Assembly: GCA_014763665.1 (NCBI GenBank)
Contig: JACXUY010000015.1
Span: 1-34,958, forward strand
Source of the DNA: Gammaproteobacteria bacterium
GTDB lineage: Bacteria > Pseudomonadota > Gammaproteobacteria > Thiomicrospirales > Thiomicrospiraceae
Reading direction: 5' to 3'
Length of the DNA: 34,958 nucleotides
Position 1 is the first letter of the stretch. Each line of letters starts with the position of its first letter. Shown one piece after another: positions 28,969 through 34,958 of the stretch. The notes beneath the pieces are model-generated. The model had not been told where the DNA came from, did not search any database, and worked only from the letters and a program-made list of their open reading frames with translations. A program made the position numbers and the translations under genes.

Positions 28969-31779
28969 ATGAGCGGTATAGCCAAAAAGTTGATGGTGCG
29001 AATGATCATTGCGGCGCTGATTGTATTGGCAGTAGGTCTGGCAGGCATTGTAAAACTAAAAAAAGACATGATTAATGAAAACGCAGCGATGCTGCTAAAC
29101 ACCAAAACGAGGTTGTTAGAGCAAAGGATCGTTGAAAAAATGAAGGCGGGATCAGCAGCTCTCGTTGCTACACTAGCTACAACACCAGAACTTCCTGATT
29201 TGTTTGTGATTAAAGATCATGTGTCGTTGAGATATTACCTAGAAAAGATCCCCCATCAATTCAAAGAGTTAACCGAGCATAAAAATATCAGGTTGAATGC
29301 CTTTGATGCCGAAGGCAATATTTTGATGCGCTCGGCAGCAACAGAACCAGACTCATTGCGTGGAAAGTCCGCCATATTTCGCGCAGGATTTAAGAAAGTG
29401 TTATCGGGCGAGGTGGCAAGTTATACTGGTATCGACTATGCACGTTCTGGCGTAAATCTCGTATCTTTAGCACAAGTGAAAAGTAAGGCAGGAAAAATCG
29501 TTGGTATTCTTGAGTTTCAAGCGGGATTTGGTTCTATCGTAAAAACAAGCGCTCAAAATGATGGAATTTTCATGACGCAGCTGTTGTTGCCAGAAGTATT
29601 AGAATTATACAAACAAGGAAAAGACAACCCTGTTTTGGGTGGTTATCGTTTAGCGCATCCTACCCAGTATAAAGCATCGCAAGAGTGGTTTGCTTCGCTT
29701 AACATTCAGCAGATTATTGACCGAGGTTTTGACATTCAAAACGGCAAAGCGGTCGTTATGGTTCCCTTGGTTAGCAGCGAAGGAAAAAATATTGGTTACC
29801 GATTAGTGGGTATGAATTTGGATCATCCTGAGCTGCAATTGATGGTGCAACGTATCGATACCATCATCATTGATATGCTGGTGATCGTGGTGATTATGTT
29901 GTTGGTGCTGATGGCGATACTGGTTTATGTTATCCGACGTGTGGTGTCACAACCCTTGCAGCAGGTTGAACAAGGCTTACAGCAAGTGGTTAATACAGGG
30001 CGCCTGAATTTAGCAGTGACTTATCAGTCAGATGATGAGGTAGGTCGCATGGTCACCACCTTAACGCAGGTATTTAAGCAAATTGCCCATGGCGTTTCAC
30101 AAGCGAACCAGGTTGTGGCGGCGATTGGTCAGGGCGACTTTTCGAAGCGTTTAACGGGTGAGTTTGCAGGCGATCTTGCTGAACTACAACAAGGTGTGAA
30201 TGCTTCAGCGCAAAGCGTTTCTTTCATGATGGATGAGTTAACGAAAGTGATGCAAGGGCTGTCGGCGGGACGTTTTGACATTAAAATGGATGAGCGCGTT
30301 GCGCCAGCTTTCCGTCAGCAGGTTGATCAGGCCATGCACGATGTGTGTTCGGTGATTGCCGATATTAGCCGCGTCATGGTGCAAATGGAACAAGGCTATC
30401 TGACACATCGTGTTGAGGTAGACTGTCATGGTGACTTACTAAAATTAAAAAACTGTATTAATAATACCTTAGATGCCATTGGCGGAGCGCTTACCGATTT
30501 TGGGCATGTGATGGTGAATCAAACCACGGGTAGTATTGAAGCTGTGCCACGCATCGATCAGAAGGGTGAAGTGGGTATGGTGCAAAATGCCATGACCTTG
30601 TCGATGACCAATATTGCCTCCATGATTACCGAAGTGCGCACCAGCCTAGAGCAGGCTGTGCATGGCGTGATGCAGGTTAATCATAGCATTGGTAACATTT
30701 CTGGGCAAATGCAGCAACAAGCCTCTGCCTTAGAGCAAAGCTCAGCCACTGCGGAAGAGATGCAGCGTCAAGCACAATCAATGCAAGTTCAGGCGAATGA
30801 TGTCGCTAGCCTCATGCAGCAAATGCAAGCGCATGTGGAAACAACGCGTCACGTCATGGCAGGCACCGTCGAAGCCATGCAAACCATTCAACAGAAGAGT
30901 CAGCAAATAGAAAGCATTGTCGCTATGATTGACGGCATTGCTTTCCAAACTAATTTGTTGGCGCTGAATGCGGCAGTAGAGGCGGCTCGTGCGGGTGAGC
31001 ATGGTCGTGGGTTTGCTGTGGTGGCGGGTGAAGTGCGCAGTTTGGCGCAAAAAACAGCCGATGCTGCCAAAGATATTGGCCAGTTAATTGTCAGTGCGGT
31101 TGCTGATGTTGCTCGTGGTAATGAGCAGGTCAAACAAACTGAATTGGCTGTGGCGCAGGTGGAGCAGGGTGCGCAACAGGTGCAAGAACGTATTTCGGTA
31201 ATGCGCGTTTCTGCCGAACAAACGGCTACGGGAGTCAATGAGCTACACCAAGCGATTAGTGTACTCGATAGCGCCATTCAAGAAAATACGGCGGGTGTTG
31301 AGGCTATTAGCCATACCGCCGAACACATTAGTCAACAGTCGCACAGTGTGTTGGGTAGTTTGTCTTTCTTTAAGCTCACCAACTTGAATGGCTTGTTAGA
31401 CGCAGCTGTTGCTGCCAATGATTTCCGTTATGCGCGTGCGCGTCGGTTAATGCGCACTTGGGCATTGAAAACGGAAGTGGCCTTGCTCACACCCAATAGC
31501 CAGCCCGAAACCAGTACTGGCTTAACCGATCATTTTGCCGGTATTGCTGAAATGCAAGGCCGTTATGCCAGTATTGATCAGAAAAAAGAGCATGCGGTTG
31601 CCATTGCTAAGGAATTATTCGATCGCCGTGACCGTGGTGTGGTGATTACCGATGCCGACTTTGGTGAATTACGTGAAGCGGTGAAAACAACGTTAGCCGA
31701 AATCACGGCGGCGGAGCAAATGATTCTGTCAGGACAGGTTGCTGCGCAACGGAGTCTGCCTCGCTTAACATCGCGTTAA
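28969..31779 (+). CDS. Methyl-accepting chemotaxis protein with Cache-like sensor and tandem HAMP repeats
   Basis: The 936-residue chemoreceptor has a membrane helix at about 10-30, a periplasmic Cache-like ligand-binding region (35-298; [13 protein letters not shown] and [20 protein letters not shown]), and a second helix at 299-322. About five HAMP-type units follow (near 323-378, 380-425, 426-470, 471-510 and 511-555), each with a G-[DRY]-[FL]-like start and a later E/L-rich helix. The cytoplasmic signalling domain comes next, with the conserved hairpin tip [20 protein letters not shown] (659-678). The C-terminal ~125 residues are helical and of unknown type; no CheR pentapeptide is present. 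The start at 28969 is chosen because GAGGT lies 5 bases upstream; a GTG two codons earlier is possible. Confidence 0.92.
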   Translation: MSGIAKKLMVRMIIAALIVLAVGLAGIVKLKKDMINENAAMLLNTKTRLLEQRIVEKMKAGSAALVATLATTPELPDLFVIKDHVSLRYYLEKIPHQFKELTEHKNIRLNAFDAEGNILMRSAATEPDSLRGKSAIFRAGFKKVLSGEVASYTGIDYARSGVNLVSLAQVKSKAGKIVGILEFQAGFGSIVKTSAQNDGIFMTQLLLPEVLELYKQGKDNPVLGGYRLAHPTQYKASQEWFASLNIQQIIDRGFDIQNGKAVVMVPLVSSEGKNIGYRLVGMNLDHPELQLMVQRIDTIIIDMLVIVVIMLLVLMAILVYVIRRVVSQPLQQVEQGLQQVVNTGRLNLAVTYQSDDEVGRMVTTLTQVFKQIAHGVSQANQVVAAIGQGDFSKRLTGEFAGDLAELQQGVNASAQSVSFMMDELTKVMQGLSAGRFDIKMDERVAPAFRQQVDQAMHDVCSVIADISRVMVQMEQGYLTHRVEVDCHGDLLKLKNCINNTLDAIGGALTDFGHVMVNQTTGSIEAVPRIDQKGEVGMVQNAMTLSMTNIASMITEVRTSLEQAVHGVMQVNHSIGNISGQMQQQASALEQSSATAEEMQRQAQSMQVQANDVASLMQQMQAHVETTRHVMAGTVEAMQTIQQKSQQIESIVAMIDGIAFQTNLLALNAAVEAARAGEHGRGFAVVAGEVRSLAQKTADAAKDIGQLIVSAVADVARGNEQVKQTELAVAQVEQGAQQVQERISVMRVSAEQTATGVNELHQAISVLDSAIQENTAGVEAISHTAEHISQQSHSVLGSLSFFKLTNLNGLLDAAVAANDFRYARARRLMRTWALKTEVALLTPNSQPETSTGLTDHFAGIAEMQGRYASIDQKKEHAVAIAKELFDRRDRGVVITDADFGELREAVKTTLAEITAAEQMILSGQVAAQRSLPRLTSR

Positions 31780-31794
31780 GGTTCGGTTTTCGTT

Positions 31795-32340
31795 ATGCTC
31801 ATTGCGTTTAATAAGCCCTTTCAGGTGATGAGTCAATTCTCACCAGAAGGGGGTAAGCTGACTTTAAAAGACTTTATTAATATCCCTCGTGTTTACCCAG
31901 CCGGTCGGTTGGATTATGACAGCGAGGGATTGTTGTTATTGACGGATGATGGTCGTCTGCAAGCCCGTATTAGTGATCCGCAGCATAAGTTGCCCAAAAC
32001 CTATTGGGTGCAAGTCGAAGGCGAGATAACGAGCGATGCCATCTCGCGCTTGGCCAAGGGCGTGCAGTTAAAAGATGGCATGACTCAGCCAGCACAGGCG
32101 CAGATGATGACTGAACCAGCTGGTTTGTGGTCGCGTAATCCACCAGTGCGCTATCGAGCGGCTATTCCCACCAGTTGGTTGAGTTTAACCATTCGTGAAG
32201 GACGTAATCGACAGGTCAGGCGTATGACCGCAGCAGTGGGGTTCCCCACCTTGCGTTTAATTCGTTATCGCATTGGTCAGATAACACTCGACGACTTGCC
32301 CCTAGGCAGTTTTCGAGCCGTCACCATGACCGACTACTAA
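31795..32340 (+). CDS. rluE: 23S rRNA pseudouridine synthase RluE-like
   Basis: The 181-residue protein is a short RsuA-family pseudouridine synthase without an S4 domain, as in RluE, which modifies U2457 of 23S rRNA in E. coli. The catalytic aspartate is D40 in GRLDYDSEGLLLLT. The KTYWVQVEG and REGRNRQVRRM blocks are further family signatures. It follows the chemoreceptor by 15 bases and is followed by a strong terminator. Confidence 0.93.
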   Translation: MLIAFNKPFQVMSQFSPEGGKLTLKDFINIPRVYPAGRLDYDSEGLLLLTDDGRLQARISDPQHKLPKTYWVQVEGEITSDAISRLAKGVQLKDGMTQPAQAQMMTEPAGLWSRNPPVRYRAAIPTSWLSLTIREGRNRQVRRMTAAVGFPTLRLIRYRIGQITLDDLPLGSFRAVTMTDY

Positions 32341-32363
32341 GCAGCTTTGTGCATGCGCCCATT

Positions 32364-32396
32364 AAAAAGCCCAGCAACTTGTGCTGGGCTTTTTTT
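32364..32396. terminator. Bidirectional terminator between rluE and the PAS/CZB chemoreceptor
   Basis: A 13-bp stem AAAAAGCCCAGCA/TGCTGGGCTTTTT with loop ACTTG is followed by T on both strands. It lies between convergent genes ending at 32340 and 32420. Confidence 0.92.
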
Positions 32397-32419
32397 ATGA
32401 GAGGGAAAACACCTCACTG

Positions 32420-34958
32420 TTAGAATTCACTCCACTCATCATCTGCGGCTTTAGGAGCAGGTAATGCATTACTTGCACTGGCTAGGCGAGTTTGGTTACG
32501 TGCTTTGGCTTGCACTACTTTAGAAACAAACTCTGGCGTTGCGTGGCGCCCCATTTTGGACTCTAACTCGGTTAACAGATGCACAATTTCGTCTGACATA
32601 CTGTTAATTTGAATTAATAGTTGATCGACAGTCGAAAAGTCTTTTTGCAAGGCAGCCTCACACGCTTGGGCAACGATACGATGGAAAAGAGCGTGTTTTT
32701 CATCCAAAGCCTTGGTAACAGGCAATCCATCAAACTTACGCCCCTCTGAATTTCGCCATTTACCCAAACCACATATGTGATGATTGGCAATATCTGTTAG
32801 GTTAACCTGGGTAACCGCACCACTCAAAATATTCGCAACGCTAATGCGCCAGTTTAGATGAGCCTGTTTCATGTCGGCTAAAGGGCTGCGTCCGTGTTTG
32901 GCAATGCTTTTCGCTTCGTTGCTGAGTTCAAAACTGTTAATCAATCGATTCAATTCAGACATACTTTGAGCCACATTTTCTGTGCTGGCGCTGATTTCTT
33001 CAACTAAGGCGGCACTTTGCTGACTGACGCCGTCCATATCCGACATGGCTAAGTTAACCTGATGAATTGCTGATTTTTGCTCTTTGCTGGCATCGCTTAC
33101 CTGACCGATAATGTGGTTGAGATTTTCAATGGCTTGTTTGACCTCAGTTAAGGCGCTACTCGCTTCCTGTGCACTCATCGAGCTCGTATTAATTTGGCTA
33201 ACACTGGTTTCAATGAGTTGTTTGATGTCTTTAGCTGCTTCGGCAGACTTTCCTGCCAGGCTGCGCACTTCGCCTGCAACAACAGCAAAACCACGACCAT
33301 GTTCACCAGCGCGTGCCGCTTCCACAGCCGCATTGAGCGCTAGCAGATTGGTTTGGAAGGCAATGCTATCGATAATGCCAACAATCTCAGCAATTTTGTG
33401 ACCTGAAGCCTGAACAGTTTGCATAGCTTCTAGGGTTCTATCCATGATTTTTGCGCCGTTCAGAACTTGTTGAGTTGCTCTGCCGGTGACCAAATTCGTC
33501 TGCTCAATGGCAGCTAGGTTTTGCTCTACACTGGATAAGAGCTGAGTTGTTGCAGCCGAAGTTTGTTGAATGGCTGCCGCTTGTGTTTGTACTTGTCCTG
33601 AAAAGGATTCCATACCCTCTGCCAGTTCATGCATGGCGTGATTAACCGAGTTAGCCGCAAACTGCACTTGTCCAACCATTTCATTTAGATTACGCAAAGC
33701 AACATTGATGGCGTTTTGAGTCATGGCATAAGTGCCCTGATAATCTCCAGTTAGCTGACCACCCAGTCGATTAAAGGCTATTTCACCGATGTTAAAAAGG
33801 GTTTTTGCCATAAATTGCTGTAATCCCTCGAGAAGCGTGTTGATGTTCGTGGCCGCTGAAAGATAGAAGCCCTGTAAACCGTCCACGCTAATGCGATTGC
33901 TAACAATGCCTTTGTTTGCATTTTCGATGGTATTGGCTAGTGCGGATTCAATATGACGTTGCTCGGTGACATCCAACCATTCGACGACGTAACCGATTTT
34001 GCGAGAGCCAGATAGAATGGGAACAACCGTTAATTTCAATTTGATATCGTTTATGGATATTTCGGTGCTATGGGGCTGTGTGAGCGCTGCAACCATCGCT
34101 CGCTGATGGGCGGGGTTTTTATGAAAAATATCCATATTGCTACCAACAACATTAGCGGCGGAGAAGTTAGGCAGTTGAGCTTTTAATTTAGCTTCATTAC
34201 GCTTAAACATAGTCGCTAACGAAGTATTGATGCTAATGATGTTGAAGTGCGCATCAGCAACCATTAGGTTGGTGCTGGCGGCATTCATTGCCGCGGTGAG
34301 TACCGCACTTTCGCGTGCGGCATCAAAGGTATTGCTGGCGTTTTGTCCGATACGAGTACGGATGAGGTTTAAGGCATTGGTCCAGGCATCGTTACCGGGA
34401 ATCGGGTCACGGAATAAGCCATTACCCAAATCGTGAATGGCTTTGAGTTGTTGTTCGTTGGGTTGTGATAAGCTATTGGTGCGCCAAACAATGGCTCCTA
34501 GACCTGCTGCAGTGACTAGTGTTGACGAAATAATCAATGCTAAATTATTGGTGACATAAGGCGCAATTAAACCAATTGTTGCCGCAGCAATGCCGGCAAT
34601 GGTCCAGCGGTCGAAGCTGGGTTTAGGCGTCCAGGGCATCTTGCTTTGACCAGCACGGATATCTGCATACAAGCGCTCAGCTAAGGCTTTTTGTTCTGTC
34701 GTCGCGGGATAGCGAACAGAAACATAACCTGTTATTTGGCCGTTGGTGTAAATCGGGCTAGCATTGGCAGCAACCCAGTAATGACGTCCATCTTTACGTA
34801 GATTCTTGACCAGACCAAACCAAGGGCGTCCTGCTTGAATGGTGTCCCATAAGTCTTTGAAGGCTTCCTTGGGCATGTCGGGATGGCGCAATATATTGTG
34901 TGGCTTGCCAAGGAGTTCTGATTCGCTGTAGCCAGAGGCTTCAACAAAGCCTTTGTTG
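32420..34958 (-). CDS. PAS-containing methyl-accepting chemotaxis protein with CZB domain (5' end outside window)
   Basis: The frame is open through the right edge of the window, so the N-terminus is missing. Numbering below is from the TTG codon at 34891, which is not the start. An Aer-like PAS domain ([14 protein letters not shown] upstream, [27 protein letters not shown] at 24-40) is followed by two membrane helices (about 97-112 and 114-135), a second PAS (about 205-310) and a signalling domain with the tip [20 protein letters not shown] (511-530). A chemoreceptor zinc-binding CZB domain contains H678, C707 (HICGLGKW), H733 and H737. The protein ends in EWSEF, an xWxxF pentapeptide of the CheR/CheB docking type. 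It probably senses redox or zinc/hypochlorite-type signals in the cytoplasm rather than a periplasmic ligand; this is inferred from domain content. Confidence 0.92.
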   Translation of the reverse strand, partial: NKGFVEASGYSESELLGKPHNILRHPDMPKEAFKDLWDTIQAGRPWFGLVKNLRKDGRHYWVAANASPIYTNGQITGYVSVRYPATTEQKALAERLYADIRAGQSKMPWTPKPSFDRWTIAGIAAATIGLIAPYVTNNLALIISSTLVTAAGLGAIVWRTNSLSQPNEQQLKAIHDLGNGLFRDPIPGNDAWTNALNLIRTRIGQNASNTFDAARESAVLTAAMNAASTNLMVADAHFNIISINTSLATMFKRNEAKLKAQLPNFSAANVVGSNMDIFHKNPAHQRAMVAALTQPHSTEISINDIKLKLTVVPILSGSRKIGYVVEWLDVTEQRHIESALANTIENANKGIVSNRISVDGLQGFYLSAATNINTLLEGLQQFMAKTLFNIGEIAFNRLGGQLTGDYQGTYAMTQNAINVALRNLNEMVGQVQFAANSVNHAMHELAEGMESFSGQVQTQAAAIQQTSAATTQLLSSVEQNLAAIEQTNLVTGRATQQVLNGAKIMDRTLEAMQTVQASGHKIAEIVGIIDSIAFQTNLLALNAAVEAARAGEHGRGFAVVAGEVRSLAGKSAEAAKDIKQLIETSVSQINTSSMSAQEASSALTEVKQAIENLNHIIGQVSDASKEQKSAIHQVNLAMSDMDGVSQQSAALVEEISASTENVAQSMSELNRLINSFELSNEAKSIAKHGRSPLADMKQAHLNWRISVANILSGAVTQVNLTDIANHHICGLGKWRNSEGRKFDGLPVTKALDEKHALFHRIVAQACEAALQKDFSTVDQLLIQINSMSDEIVHLLTELESKMGRHATPEFVSKVVQAKARNQTRLASASNALPAPKAADDEWSEF

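Noticed and set aside
30940-33390. Long near-identical blocks at about 30940-31050 (plus) and 33250-33370 (minus)
   Set aside because: They encode the universally conserved signalling tip of two chemoreceptors, so they are homologous domains rather than a DNA repeat.

Overview
The window looks like chromosomal DNA from a gammaproteobacterium. Supporting signs are GltB/GltD, EngB, RluE, a MaeB-type malic enzyme, System II cytochrome c biogenesis, CZB and poly-HAMP chemoreceptors, and HDOD/GGDEF pairs. An SQR-like flavoprotein would fit a sulfur-oxidising relative of Thiomicrospira, but that placement is an inference from gene content and is weak. I see no tRNA, rRNA, CRISPR array or intact mobile element.

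Layout. 1-3785: the 3' tail of an IS5-like transposase, an SQR-like flavoprotein, an HDOD plus degenerate-GGDEF pair, and a decayed stretch. 3786-5899: divergent selU and selD, which together supply selenophosphate and install 2-selenouridine in tRNA. 5965-11508: a minus-strand operon read resB > ccsB > dsbA > acetolactate synthase, with 4-bp overlaps at two junctions; its first three genes serve cytochrome c maturation and periplasmic thiol chemistry. 11621-16215: engB, a UDP-sugar dehydrogenase and a UDP-sugar epimerase (surface polysaccharide precursors), a slyD 5' fragment, a psiE-like pseudogene and a hexose-6-phosphate mutarotase. 16222-16397: a small element with inverted ends, resembling a MITE. 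16419-19573: a periplasmic PpiC-type isomerase, then a second GGDEF/HDOD pair on the minus strand. 19803-25692: gltB-gltD, the NADPH glutamate synthase.

25794-27486 is a gene graveyard. It holds a type III-like restriction helicase that has lost its ATPase core, a VapB-like antitoxin with a stop codon, the 3' part of an IS481-like transposase lying exactly between antitoxin and toxin, and the C-terminal half of a VapC-like PIN toxin. 27491-34958: malic enzyme maeB, a chemoreceptor with about five tandem HAMP units, rluE, and a PAS/CZB chemoreceptor that runs off the right edge and ends in a CheR-docking type pentapeptide.

I found no convincing complete new system. The most unusual items are a lipoprotein in which a solute-binding domain is joined directly to a GGDEF domain without a membrane segment, the two HDOD/GGDEF couples within 20 kb, the SQR-like protein lacking one of the three redox cysteines, and the layered decay of a defence/toxin-antitoxin locus.
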